A stretch of DNA of 64,000 nucleotides, from NCBI RefSeq assembly GCF_022549225.1, contig NZ_JAKZFD010000009.1, positions 1 to 64,000 on the forward strand, written 5' to 3'. How positions within the stretch are numbered: the first letter of the stretch is position 1; each line of letters begins with the position of its first letter. A program made the position numbers and the translations under genes. A model generated the notes under the pieces. The model saw only the letters and a list, made by a program, of their open reading frames with translations, was not told the DNA's origin and did no database searches. This document shows positions 1-9,540 of the stretch, piece by piece. This DNA comes from Pelomonas sp. CA6. Its GTDB lineage: Bacteria > Pseudomonadota > Gammaproteobacteria > Burkholderiales > Burkholderiaceae_C.

Positions 1-1
1 C

Positions 2-3000
2 AGGGGTGGGCGCTGGCTCAGTGGTGGAAGTACCAACATCGTCGTCCAGGGGCTGCTGGACAACCAGGGCGGCAGTATCCAAAGCAATCAGGTACTGCGA
101 CTGCGTGCCGGCGCAGTGAGCAATGACGCTGGCCTGCTGGAGTCCGGCCAGGGCGTTGTGCTGGATGTACTTGGAAATCTCAGCAATCGCCAGTCCGGTC
201 GCATCCGCTCGGGTGGCCAGCAGGCCCTGGATTTGCACGCGGGTTCGGTGAACAACAGCGGCGGTGCACTGACCAGCGATGGCGCTCTGACCCTATCAAC
301 TGGAACGCTAGACAACACGGACGGCACCTTGCTGGCCCGGCGCGATCTTGGCCTGCAAGTGAGCAGCGCAACCAATCTGCGCGGCCAGATGGGCTCACTG
401 GAAGGAGGACTCACGCTGCATGCCCAGGGTGCCGTGGACAACACGCAGGGTAGGCTTCTTGCAGCACAAAGCCTGCAGATCGAAAGCGGTCTCTCCGGAA
501 CGGGAAGGTTGATCAACCGTCAGGGGGAGGTGGCCGCTGAGCAGGTTGACGTGGACAGCCACGGCCAAAGCGTGGACAACACCCAGGGGCGCCTTCTTGC
601 CTCCCGACAACTGCAAGTGCGAAGCGCAAGTCTGGACAACAGCGGGGGGCTGTTGCAATCGGGAGAGGGTTTGGTTCTGCAAGCGCAGGGCGACGTGATC
701 AATGCGCGGGACACGGGATGGAACTCGCCCCAGGGCATCCACGCTGGAGGCAGTCTCACGCTTGGTGCCATGCAGCTGACCAACGGATCCGGAGTCAGCG
801 CGGGCAGCGAGGCTACCTTGCTGCTCGCTAGCCTGACTAACCGAGCCGAGCTGGCGGCGGTCGGGTCCATGCAGCTGACCGTAGCGGGCCAAGCGGACAA
901 TCAGAGCGGACAAATCAAAGCGCTCCAGTCGCTTGCCCTAAGGGCCGGTCAGATTCTCAACCAAGGTGGCCTCATCTACGGTGGCCAATCGACAGACCTG
1001 GGCTCGGCAGGCAACATTGACAACCGCGACACGCGCGCCTCCGACCTGGGTATCCAGGGCGGATCAATACAGATCAGTTCGCAGAACCTCGACAATACTC
1101 AAGGGCAGATCCTCGCGAATCAGGCCTTGACACTCACGGTTTCGCAATCGCTGCTCAACGACCGGGGTCAGCTCAGCAGCCAGGGGCGGCTTGTGATCCA
1201 GGAAGGGGCAGGGCAACCCCAGGCATCGACGCTGCAAGTGAGCAATGCCACAGGCCGGATGTGGGGGGCGGAGGGCCTTGTGCTTTCGGCCAAGGAATTG
1301 GGAGCCGGCGGACGCCTGGCCTCTGGGCGCGACCTGTCATTGACCGTCGCGGGTGACCTGACGATGGATGGCAGTACCGAACTGGCGGCCCAAGGCGCCG
1401 TGGCCCTGAACGCTGGTGGCGCTTTCACCAATGCGGGACGGTTGAACTTGATGGGCAATCTGGACATCAGTTCAGCGACATTCAGCAACCTTTCCGGAGC
1501 CGAACTCAGTGCGGCGCGCACGACCATCACCAGTACCGGAGCACTGCGCAATCAAGGGCTGATTGACGGCGACGTGGTGACGCTGAATGCCGCGCAGATC
1601 GTTAACGAAGGCACGGGGCGAATCTACGGGGGCGACATCGCGCTGTCGGGAGGCAGCCTGAGCAATGGCGCGCTGTCGGGCACGTCCGCCACCATTGCCG
1701 CACGCTCCAGTCTGACCGGCCGTTTCACCCAATCGGTGAGCAACACGGGGGGCGGGTTGATTTTCGCAGATGGCGCCATGAGCCTGCAGGCAGCCTCGCT
1801 TCTCAATGAGAACGCCAGCATCGAAGCCAGCCGCGGGCTGATTCTGAACATCAGTGGCGAGGCCGTGAACCGCTCCGTCTACACCGATGGTGAACTGGCA
1901 GCGATCACAGCTGCTGGGGGGCCGACCTCGGCGCTGCTGGACACGCGGGCCTTCATCAGTTCCGGTGGTGGTGCTTCCATCACTGCTGGTCGCCTGATCA
2001 ACAGTGGCGCGACGATTGATGTGCGCGGCAACTTGGAGCTCGCGTCGGCTGATATTCGGAATCTGAACCCTTACCTGCAATGGCAGCTTGTTAACGGAGC
2101 ATCCACTAGCGGATTTGAGTTCGGTCTCATCGGCAACACGGTTCGCTATAAGCCAGAAGATATACGCATTGTTTGGTCACCAGACAAAGTGAGGGATGGT
2201 TGGCTTGGTTATTGGAGTAGCCTAGCTCAGAGTTCATTGGTTCCCTTCATCGCGGCGTTCGAACCAGGACGAGACAACTGGTCAGCTGACACTTACAACA
2301 GAAAGTTAGTTCTGGATTCGGAGCGATACCCCTTCGCGGTGTTTGGGCGGTATTTGGGGAATTTCTCGGGTGGCGAGTACTTCGTGCGGCAAAGCAGTGA
2401 TTACTATGGGCTGCCGCCAGGCTGCTCTCGCATCATCGATTGCGACTTGGTTCTGCTACCCGGGGCGCACTATGCGGCGGACGACCGCATCTGGAGTGAT
2501 TTCAAGGTCACTCCCGGCGATGATGCAGCTCTGGACGCCGCGATTCAGGCCTTCTACAACGATCTGGCCAGCCGCTCATATGGTGATTTCATGGCCTATG
2601 AATTCACACGCAAGACTCAGCAGGCACAAGTTAGCCGCAGCTTGGCAGGTCGTATCGTGGTGGGCGGAAGTTTGTTCGTGCAAGGGGGGCAGATCACCAA
2701 CGAAATGAGCCAGATCGTAGGCCGTGATGGCGTGGCGATCACGGGAAGCTCGGTGCGCAATGTGGCATACACCGTAACGGTCAATGAGGTGGAGTCCGGT
2801 GCTGCCTACCGCTCCTATAACGCCGGTAGCGGCAATCCTAACCGAGGTATCGGCTACGCTGCCTATACCGATAGTGTGAGCCGCACAGTGACTTTGGAGC
2901 TCCCCACGCTGGGTAGTTCGGGTAGCGGTGGTGCCGGGGTGCGGCCGCAGGATCGCTCCGACGGTACTGCCGTCACGGGAGACGGATCGGGCCAGACCCA

Positions 3001-6000
3001 GCTGGTACGCAATGCTGCGCAAGGGGAGGCGAGTGTGCTGCATGCGGCCCAAGCCGGTTCGGGGGGGGCTGTTGATGCCGTAGACGCCGCTGCGGGGCTC
3101 GCCCCTTCTGGCGGTGCGCTGGCCGCCTGGCGCAACGCGAGTTCTGGGACAGCACGATCCGTTGAGGCTGCGGATGCGGTAACCCCGTCCGCCGCTGCCC
3201 GGGCCGCCTGGCATAGGGCGGATACAGAAACCTCTCAGTCTGCGGTGGCGGCAGGGGCCGTAAACGCAAACACCTCGGCCCGAGCTGCGTGGCACAGTGC
3301 AGATCTCGCGTGGGGTCAGTCTCCGCAGGCGACGGACGGAGTGAATGCCGATGCCTCGGCTCGGGCCTCCCAACGCAGTTCAGATATAACCTCAGCCCAA
3401 ACCGCCCAGGGTGCCAATGCAGTAAATGCTGGAGCTACTGCCCGGACGGATTGGCGCAGCGCAGGGGGGGGCTCTGCCCAGCGCGCCCAGGCCGCAGGCG
3501 CGGTCACGTCCAGTAGCTCAGCCCAGGCCACCTGGCGCGCAGCTTCGCCGGGAGCCGCTGAGTTGGCCGATAGCGCCCAAGGCGCAACGTTGCAGTTGAG
3601 CGCTGAGGCGGCTTGGCACACGGCTTCCTCCCCGGAGGTGCGGTCACCGACAGTTCGCGTTGACGATCGTGAAGTTGGAGTGCGTGCAGAGCAAGCGGCC
3701 ATCACTCGCCAGCAGAACCAGGTCGTCGAACAGGCACAGGAGGGTGGCGCACCCACGAGGGTGGCGGTCGATCCGCGGTCCGCGGCCTCGGCACAGCGAG
3801 TCAAGCTGAGCGATCCTGGCCTTGCGGGTCCCTTGGTGCCTAACCCGACCACCGCGATATCGACCAGTGCGGCTGCTCGCATGATTGCGGGGCAGTCCGT
3901 TCATGCGGCGACGCCCAACTTGCAGCTGCCTGGCAACAGCCTGTTCAAGGTCCACCGCGAACCGGGCTCGCGTTACCTGGTTGAGACGGACGCTCGCTTT
4001 GCCGACTACCGTCAATGGCTGTCCAGCGACTACCTGATCTCGGCCCTGAGCTACGACCCGGCCACGGTGCAGAAGCGGCTGGGCGATGGCTATTACGAGC
4101 AACGCCTGGTGCGCGAGCAGATTGGCCAGTTGACCGGTAGCCGCTACCTGGCCGGCTACGACAGCGACGAAGCCAGCTACCGTGCGCTGATGCAGGCGGG
4201 TGCCAGCTTTGCCAAGTCTCATCAACTCACACCAGGTGTGGCCCTCAGTGCCGAGCAGATGGCGCAGCTGACCACGGATCTGGTGTGGCTGGTTGAGCAG
4301 AGCGTGACGCTGGCCGACGGCAGCACACAGCGCGTGCTGGTGCCGCAGGTCTATCTGCTGCCGCGCGACGGTGACTTGACGGCGCAAGGCGCGCTGATCG
4401 GTGGGGACCGCGTGAGCTTGGCTCTTTCCGGGGACCTGGACAACAGTGCGAACATCGAGGGCACGAAGAGCGTGGCTGTTCAGGCCAACAACATCAACAA
4501 CACCGGCAGCGTGCGGGGAGCCAGCGTGGCGCTGAGCGCGCTGCAGGACCTCAAGAACCTGGGCGGGCAGATCGCGGCCGACGACACCTTGAGCCTGAGC
4601 GCCGGACGAGACATCGCCGTTGAAAGCAGCATGGCCAGCGGTCAGACCGCCACCAACCAGCGCACGGTGCTGGACCGCGTGGCGCAGTTGCAGGCAGGTG
4701 GTGTGATGTTGGTTCAAGCGGGCCGAGATGTCACGCTGCGGGCGGCGCAACTCAACCAGGGCAACGACGCCGCGCCTTTGGGTGGCCAAGGGGGCGTACT
4801 CATTCAGGCAGGACGTGATTTGCAGCTGAGCACCGTGCAGACCGCCTCTTCTCAGCAACTGCGCTTCGATGCGGACAACTACCGCAACACCGCCCAACAG
4901 CAAGACGTCGGAACCGCTATCCAGGCGAAGGGCAGCATTGCGCTGCAGGCCGGACAAGACCTGACCCTCAAGGCGGCCAGCGTCAATGCGCAAGCGGCAG
5001 TGGAGCTCAAGGCCGGTCGCGACCTGCAACTGCTGGCCGGCCAGGCCCAGGAGCACATCGAGGACGCGGCCAAACACACCCACAAAGAGTTCCTGAGCCG
5101 TACGACCACCACCAGCTATCTGAACCAGACCCAAAGCACGGCCTTGGGCAGCACCATTTCGGGCCAGACGGTGGACATTGGAGCGGCGCGGGACATGGTG
5201 GTGCTGGCTTCCAATGTGGTGTCGGACGAGGGCACGAAGCTGGTAGCCGGACGTGACTTGACCTTAGGCACGCAAACGCTGGACAACCACCGCGCCTCCA
5301 GCAGCAGCCGTGCGCAGAGCGGCATCTTCAGTTCCGGCGCGGGCGTGAGCATCGGCAAGCAAAGCCAGAGCCAAAGCGAGCAACGCCAGGTCACCGAGCA
5401 GATCGGCAGCCAGATCGGCAGCCTCACGGGCGATGTGATCCTGGGCGCAGGGCGGCAGGCCACGCTGAGCGCCAGCCAGGTGCTGACACCGCAGGGCAGC
5501 GTGGACATCCAGGCGCAGAAGGTGCTGATCCAGGCCGCGACCGAAACCGCCAGCGGCCACGAGGAGCAGCACTTCAAGCAGAGCGGGCTGAGTGTGAGCC
5601 TGTCCAGCCCGGTGATCAGCGCGTTGCAAGGTGTGGCGCAGGCGGTCGAGGGCGGCGCCAAGACCAGCGACCCGCGCATGAAGGCGCTGGCCGCGGCGCA
5701 GGCGGCGCTGAGCGTGAAGGACGCGGTGTCCAGCGTGCAGACCCTGGCCAAGAATCCCAGCGCCGGGGTGGGCTTCAATATCAGCCTGGGTTCCAGCCGC
5801 AGCGACAGCCAGACCGACACCGCCAGCACCACGGCCGTGGGCAGCAAGATTGCCGCGGGCGGCAACGTCAGCATCAAGGCCACCGGCGCCGGTGCCGACA
5901 GCACGCTGGCCGTCATCGGCAGCGACGTCAGCGCGGGCGGCAAGGCCAGCTTGAAGGCCGATGGCGCGATCCAGCTGGAAGCGGCGAAGAACACCCTCGA

Positions 6001-8494
6001 GCAGCACAGCCAGAACAGTGGCAAGTCAGGCTCGGTGGGCATCGGCATCAACATGGGCGGCAGCCACAACGGCGTGAGCCTCAACGCCAGCGTGAGCCAG
6101 AGCCAGGGCCGCGCCGACGGCAGCGACACCACGTGGGCCCAGACGCGCGTCAGCGGCGCCCAAGTCAGCCTGGAATCCGGCGGGGACACCACGCTCAAGG
6201 GCGCTAGCGTCACGGCCAAGCAGGTGCAGGCCCGGGTGGGCGGCGACCTCAACATCCAAAGCCTCCAGGACACGAGCCAGTACGACGCCAAGCAGCAAAG
6301 CGCGGGAGCAGGCGTGAGCGTGTGCCTGCCGCCACTGTGCTACGGGGCCAGCAGCGTCAACGCCAGCGTGAGCAGCGCCAAGGTGAAGGGGGACTTTGTC
6401 AGCGTCAGCGAGCAGAGCGGGATCAAGGCGGGTGACGGCGGCTTCCAGCTGGAGGTCCGGGGCAACACCGATCTCAAGGGCGGGGTGATCAGCAGCAGCC
6501 AACGGGCTATAGAGCAGGGCAAGAACAGCCTCCAGACGGCCAGCCTCACGGCCAGCGACCTCCAGAACCGCGACGACTACAAGGCCAGCGGGTATGGGGT
6601 GAGCGGCGGCTTGAGCAGCAAGCTGGGTGACCAGAGCAGTGCGCAGGCGCTGGGCCAGATGAGCGAGGCGGACAAGGCGGCCGCGAAGGCGGGGGAGAAG
6701 AACGCGGGGCCCAACGTGGCTCCCGGCCTGGGCCGGGCCAGTGGCAGCCAGGGCAGCGTGACGCAGAGCGGGGTCAGCGGGGCGGTGATCACCATCACCA
6801 ACGAAGCCCAGCAGAAGGCGCTGACGGGCCAGGACGCCGCCACCGCAGTCGCCAGCCTCAAGCGCGAGGTGACGAGCGAGAAGGACGGTAGCGGTGCGCT
6901 GAAGAAGGCTTGGGACGGCGCCCAGCTCATGGGCGAGGTGCAGGCGCAGGTGCAGATCACACAGCAGGCGCTGCCCCGGCTGGCTCGGGAGATCGGCGAT
7001 CGCATGGGGAGCCAGGCCGAGGCCCTGCGCGAAAAGGCCCGGGGCCTGCCCGACACCGACCCGAACAAGAAGAAGCTGCAGGACGAAGCGGCCAAGTACG
7101 ACGAAGGCGGGGCGTACCGCGTGGCGGCGCACGCGGTGCTGGGCGGACTCGCCGGCGGGGTGGGCGGCGCACTGGGGGCGGGGGGCAGTGCGGCGGCGGC
7201 GCAGCCGCTCAACGAACTGCAAGCCGAGCTGCAAAGCCAACTGGCCAACGCGGGCATGGGTGCAGAAGCGGCCCAGGGGCTGGCCAAACTCGTGACCGGT
7301 GCCGGGGCTGGGCTGGTGGGAGGAGCCCTGGGCGGCACGGCCGGGGCGGTCGTGGGGGCGAATGCGGACTTCAACAATCGGCAGTTGCATCCCCAAGAGC
7401 GCAACCTCATCGAGAAGCTTGCCAAGGACAAGGCCGCGCGGGCTTGCAAGCCTGGTGATACCGACTGCGTGACCAGCCAAACCCGGTTCTGGACCGACAC
7501 GCTGGAACGCGTGGCCAACGGACTGGTGGACGACAAGGCCAACGCCGAGAACATGGCTTACCTTGCGCAGTTGGCTAAAGCCTCCAGCGACCCCAACAGC
7601 GAAGGCGCGCGTGGCCTGCTGCAGAACTATGTCGATGCGCTCAAGACCGCGCAAGGCATGCTGACGCCCTACATGGGCAGGACCGTCACCGTCAACGGCC
7701 AGACGGCGACCGCCGATGGGAGCCCGCAGACCTACTTCAGTGCGACCGCGGCACAGAAGGCTGACCCGTACGGCAACTACTTCCTTGGCTCCAAGCCTGA
7801 CTCCATCGCCCCGCTGAAGAACCTGCGCGACGAAGAACGCGTAGAGCGGTTAGGCGCCTTGAACGGGGCGGCCAAGCCGGACTACACCGCGGAGGAACTG
7901 TTGCTCGGCGGCAAGGTGGCCGAGAAGGCGATTGGCGTTGCAGGCAAACTGCTCGGCAGCGAAAGCGATGTAGCACTCGCAGGAACCGTTGAGGCTTCAA
8001 GAGGCGGCAATATCAGCGCCAGCAAGGTCACCAACGAGGGCATGCCGGCCAAACTCACGCAAGCCGAGGCGAATTTACTGAAGCAGCTCGATACGCTGCC
8101 CACCACGCAAGCACAGGGGACTTTGCGCGAATATGTGGCCGACAACTACTACTTGCGCAACGGCTATACAAGCCTGGACGGGAAATGCGGGAGCAACTGC
8201 TTTGATGGCGTGTATTTGAAAGACGGCAAGCTCTTCATTAACGAGGTCAAACCGCTCAATGCCGATGGGTCGATCAAGTTGAGTGGGCCGAGCGGAACTC
8301 TACCAACTCAAATGGACAGGGCTTGGATAGAGAGCAGAGCGAAAGAATTGGCAAACGGTACGCCAAGTCAAAGAGAAGTTGGAAACCTTATTCTGAAAGC
8401 CATGGAGCCCGGAGGAGGCGGTGTCACGCCTATCGTCACTGGCGTGAACTCCAGTGGAATCACCGTTGTTAAATTGCCTGAAATAAAGCTATGA
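2..8494 (+). CDS. cdiA: CdiA-type filamentous hemagglutinin / contact-dependent inhibition exoprotein (5' truncated by window)
   Basis: The frame is open to the window edge, so the secretion signal and TPS domain lie upstream; about 2830 residues are visible. It should be the TpsA partner of an outer-membrane TpsB/CdiB and deliver its C-terminus into touching cells. Counting from the GTG at 116: FHA-1-like repeats rich in 'LDN' and 'GGxL' (about 1-650); a non-repetitive Tyr/Trp-rich block (about 655-960); seven 27-residue Ala-rich repeats (983-1171); the 'YLVETDxRF..YRQWLSSDY' block typical of these exoproteins (about 1285-1420); FHA-2-like repeats (about 1440-2150); a glycine-rich pretoxin segment ending in 'NNRQLHP' (about 2420); and the toxin tail. 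The last 150 residues carry FDGVY (8201-8215) and NEVK (about 8239-8250), like the D...ExK core of PD-(D/E)XK nucleases; this activity is inferred. The stop overlaps the next gene (ATGA), as in toxin-immunity pairs. G+C drops near 2060-2480 and in the last 350 nt. Confidence 0.93.
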   Translation, partial: RGGRWLSGGSTNIVVQGLLDNQGGSIQSNQVLRLRAGAVSNDAGLLESGQGVVLDVLGNLSNRQSGRIRSGGQQALDLHAGSVNNSGGALTSDGALTLSTGTLDNTDGTLLARRDLGLQVSSATNLRGQMGSLEGGLTLHAQGAVDNTQGRLLAAQSLQIESGLSGTGRLINRQGEVAAEQVDVDSHGQSVDNTQGRLLASRQLQVRSASLDNSGGLLQSGEGLVLQAQGDVINARDTGWNSPQGIHAGGSLTLGAMQLTNGSGVSAGSEATLLLASLTNRAELAAVGSMQLTVAGQADNQSGQIKALQSLALRAGQILNQGGLIYGGQSTDLGSAGNIDNRDTRASDLGIQGGSIQISSQNLDNTQGQILANQALTLTVSQSLLNDRGQLSSQGRLVIQEGAGQPQASTLQVSNATGRMWGAEGLVLSAKELGAGGRLASGRDLSLTVAGDLTMDGSTELAAQGAVALNAGGAFTNAGRLNLMGNLDISSATFSNLSGAELSAARTTITSTGALRNQGLIDGDVVTLNAAQIVNEGTGRIYGGDIALSGGSLSNGALSGTSATIAARSSLTGRFTQSVSNTGGGLIFADGAMSLQAASLLNENASIEASRGLILNISGEAVNRSVYTDGELAAITAAGGPTSALLDTRAFISSGGGASITAGRLINSGATIDVRGNLELASADIRNLNPYLQWQLVNGASTSGFEFGLIGNTVRYKPEDIRIVWSPDKVRDGWLGYWSSLAQSSLVPFIAAFEPGRDNWSADTYNRKLVLDSERYPFAVFGRYLGNFSGGEYFVRQSSDYYGLPPGCSRIIDCDLVLLPGAHYAADDRIWSDFKVTPGDDAALDAAIQAFYNDLASRSYGDFMAYEFTRKTQQAQVSRSLAGRIVVGGSLFVQGGQITNEMSQIVGRDGVAITGSSVRNVAYTVTVNEVESGAAYRSYNAGSGNPNRGIGYAAYTDSVSRTVTLELPTLGSSGSGGAGVRPQDRSDGTAVTGDGSGQTQLVRNAAQGEASVLHAAQAGSGGAVDAVDAAAGLAPSGGALAAWRNASSGTARSVEAADAVTPSAAARAAWHRADTETSQSAVAAGAVNANTSARAAWHSADLAWGQSPQATDGVNADASARASQRSSDITSAQTAQGANAVNAGATARTDWRSAGGGSAQRAQAAGAVTSSSSAQATWRAASPGAAELADSAQGATLQLSAEAAWHTASSPEVRSPTVRVDDREVGVRAEQAAITRQQNQVVEQAQEGGAPTRVAVDPRSAASAQRVKLSDPGLAGPLVPNPTTAISTSAAARMIAGQSVHAATPNLQLPGNSLFKVHREPGSRYLVETDARFADYRQWLSSDYLISALSYDPATVQKRLGDGYYEQRLVREQIGQLTGSRYLAGYDSDEASYRALMQAGASFAKSHQLTPGVALSAEQMAQLTTDLVWLVEQSVTLADGSTQRVLVPQVYLLPRDGDLTAQGALIGGDRVSLALSGDLDNSANIEGTKSVAVQANNINNTGSVRGASVALSALQDLKNLGGQIAADDTLSLSAGRDIAVESSMASGQTATNQRTVLDRVAQLQAGGVMLVQAGRDVTLRAAQLNQGNDAAPLGGQGGVLIQAGRDLQLSTVQTASSQQLRFDADNYRNTAQQQDVGTAIQAKGSIALQAGQDLTLKAASVNAQAAVELKAGRDLQLLAGQAQEHIEDAAKHTHKEFLSRTTTTSYLNQTQSTALGSTISGQTVDIGAARDMVVLASNVVSDEGTKLVAGRDLTLGTQTLDNHRASSSSRAQSGIFSSGAGVSIGKQSQSQSEQRQVTEQIGSQIGSLTGDVILGAGRQATLSASQVLTPQGSVDIQAQKVLIQAATETASGHEEQHFKQSGLSVSLSSPVISALQGVAQAVEGGAKTSDPRMKALAAAQAALSVKDAVSSVQTLAKNPSAGVGFNISLGSSRSDSQTDTASTTAVGSKIAAGGNVSIKATGAGADSTLAVIGSDVSAGGKASLKADGAIQLEAAKNTLEQHSQNSGKSGSVGIGINMGGSHNGVSLNASVSQSQGRADGSDTTWAQTRVSGAQVSLESGGDTTLKGASVTAKQVQARVGGDLNIQSLQDTSQYDAKQQSAGAGVSVCLPPLCYGASSVNASVSSAKVKGDFVSVSEQSGIKAGDGGFQLEVRGNTDLKGGVISSSQRAIEQGKNSLQTASLTASDLQNRDDYKASGYGVSGGLSSKLGDQSSAQALGQMSEADKAAAKAGEKNAGPNVAPGLGRASGSQGSVTQSGVSGAVITITNEAQQKALTGQDAATAVASLKREVTSEKDGSGALKKAWDGAQLMGEVQAQVQITQQALPRLAREIGDRMGSQAEALREKARGLPDTDPNKKKLQDEAAKYDEGGAYRVAAHAVLGGLAGGVGGALGAGGSAAAAQPLNELQAELQSQLANAGMGAEAAQGLAKLVTGAGAGLVGGALGGTAGAVVGANADFNNRQLHPQERNLIEKLAKDKAARACKPGDTDCVTSQTRFWTDTLERVANGLVDDKANAENMAYLAQLAKASSDPNSEGARGLLQNYVDALKTAQGMLTPYMGRTVTVNGQTATADGSPQTYFSATAAQKADPYGNYFLGSKPDSIAPLKNLRDEERVERLGALNGAAKPDYTAEELLLGGKVAEKAIGVAGKLLGSESDVALAGTVEASRGGNISASKVTNEGMPAKLTQAEANLLKQLDTLPTTQAQGTLREYVADNYYLRNGYTSLDGKCGSNCFDGVYLKDGKLFINEVKPLNADGSIKLSGPSGTLPTQMDRAWIESRAKELANGTPSQREVGNLILKAMEPGGGGVTPIVTGVNSSGITVVKLPEIKL
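3062..3628 (+). repeat. Seven in-frame 81-bp tandem repeats inside cdiA
   Basis: Tryptophan codons at 3128, 3209, 3290, 3452, 3533 and 3614, with a Gln codon in the same slot at 3371, are spaced exactly 81 nt (27 aa). Units read roughly A-A-G-A-V-N-x-x-x-S-A-R-A-A-W-H-x-A-D followed by Ser/Gln-rich residues. DNA copies have diverged while length and the Trp slot are fixed, so the period is under protein-level constraint. The boundaries are my choice of phase. Confidence 0.85.
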
Positions 8495-9315
8495 AGCAGG
8501 AAGAATCTTTTAGGCGGCTAGATAGGATGATTGAGTACGCGAATAAATCAATGCCGCGTCTCATCGAGTACCTTCTGTCACGGCGCAGTTCTTCGCAACG
8601 TTCTCTCGCCTACATGCGCCTCGCAACAGAGCAACGCGTGCTAGCCATGAGAGCTAAGTACATTGAAGGGGACGAAGAGCAGTTTCGCCAGAACATGTAC
8701 GTAGTGTGCAAGCTCGAAATCGAGTCGATTCGATTAAACGAGCAACATGCCCGATTCGAGACTGGCGCAGAGTTGTGGCATGCGCTGCTGTCTGACAGCC
8801 CTCGAATCATCGAAGCGATGGCCCGATTCGCGCCCACTTACTACGCGGAAGGTCGCCACGCCCCTTTGAACCCGCAATTCCTGGTCCACATGTGGCAACT
8901 CGCCATCCTGGGCGACTACGAGGCGCTGCAGGCCAAGGTCGACAAGCTCGCAAAGAATGGCCGCAAGCCGTGGCGCAAGGACTGCGCGGAGAGCAAAGAT
9001 TTCTTCTCGTTGTTGATGCGAGGTGACAAGGCGGGCCTTGAAGCGCGGATTACGCAAGACATCAAGCTCGGCAACGACGACCCCATCACGGGCGACTTTT
9101 TTGCGTACATCGCCACCTTTGAGGCCAAGCTGTGCTGGCATAAAGGCATTGAGGTTCAGATCGACAGCCCTCGTGTGCCGATGGACCTGATGCCTGTTCG
9201 GCCCCTTGCACACTACGACGACGTGTACGACTTCCTCAAGCCCGGTTGGGTACCACCCGAGCCAGGTCTGTTGGGCAGGATCGAACGGCTTTTCGGCAGG
9301 CGGTCTCAAATCTGA
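8491..9315 (+). CDS. cdiI: Probable CDI immunity protein (Imm49-like)
   Basis: A 274-residue soluble protein with no signal peptide or membrane segment, predicted mostly helical. It starts at an ATG overlapping the cdiA stop by four bases (ATGA), the position of cognate immunity genes, which protect the producer by binding the toxin tail. A central Trp (ELWHALLSD, about residue 90) and the C-terminal pattern 'FFAYIATFEAKLCW..G.EV.IDSP..P..L.P' recall the Imm49 family; I assign this from memory and only tentatively. G+C falls in its first 300 nt, matching the toxin tail and suggesting that toxin and immunity moved as a unit. It could also be a different immunity family. Confidence 0.75.
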   Translation: MKQEESFRRLDRMIEYANKSMPRLIEYLLSRRSSSQRSLAYMRLATEQRVLAMRAKYIEGDEEQFRQNMYVVCKLEIESIRLNEQHARFETGAELWHALLSDSPRIIEAMARFAPTYYAEGRHAPLNPQFLVHMWQLAILGDYEALQAKVDKLAKNGRKPWRKDCAESKDFFSLLMRGDKAGLEARITQDIKLGNDDPITGDFFAYIATFEAKLCWHKGIEVQIDSPRVPMDLMPVRPLAHYDDVYDFLKPGWVPPEPGLLGRIERLFGRRSQI

Positions 9316-9334
9316 AGTGCAACCCCCGGCAGTT

Positions 9335-9540
9335 TCAATGAATCACTGAGGTGGACTTTTGGTCGAGCACTCGCATTATCTCGACGAAGACTTGAATCGG
9401 GCTGCGCCAGTCGTGGGTGGCGCGAGGCCGGCTGTTCATATCATCAGCAATGGCGTCGAGATCCTCCTGGCTGAAGACCGACAAGTCAGTGCCCTTGGAC
9501 AGGTACTGGCGCAGCAATCCGTTTGTGTTCTCGCTACGGC
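9335..9540 (-). pseudogene. IS30-family transposase, C-terminal fragment
   Basis: The minus-strand frame ending at 9335 reads 'RSENTNGLLRQYLSKGTDLS' and then 'FSQEDLDAIADDMNSRPR', which is the diagnostic C-terminus of IS30-family transposases; the Glu of ENTN is the last acidic residue of the DDE triad. Only about 68 residues remain. The helix-turn-helix and the first two acidic residues are missing, so it cannot act. The tail after 'RPR' drifts from the family and ends at a TGA. Confidence 0.8.

Noticed and set aside
3062..3628. CRISPR-like regular spacing
   Set aside because: The 81-nt units are coding, divergent in DNA and have no repeat/spacer structure. No CRISPR array or cas gene is seen in the window.
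3644..5134. 496-codon leftward frame inside cdiA
   Set aside because: Antisense to conserved CdiA sequence and rich in Arg/Gln/His; no start signal.
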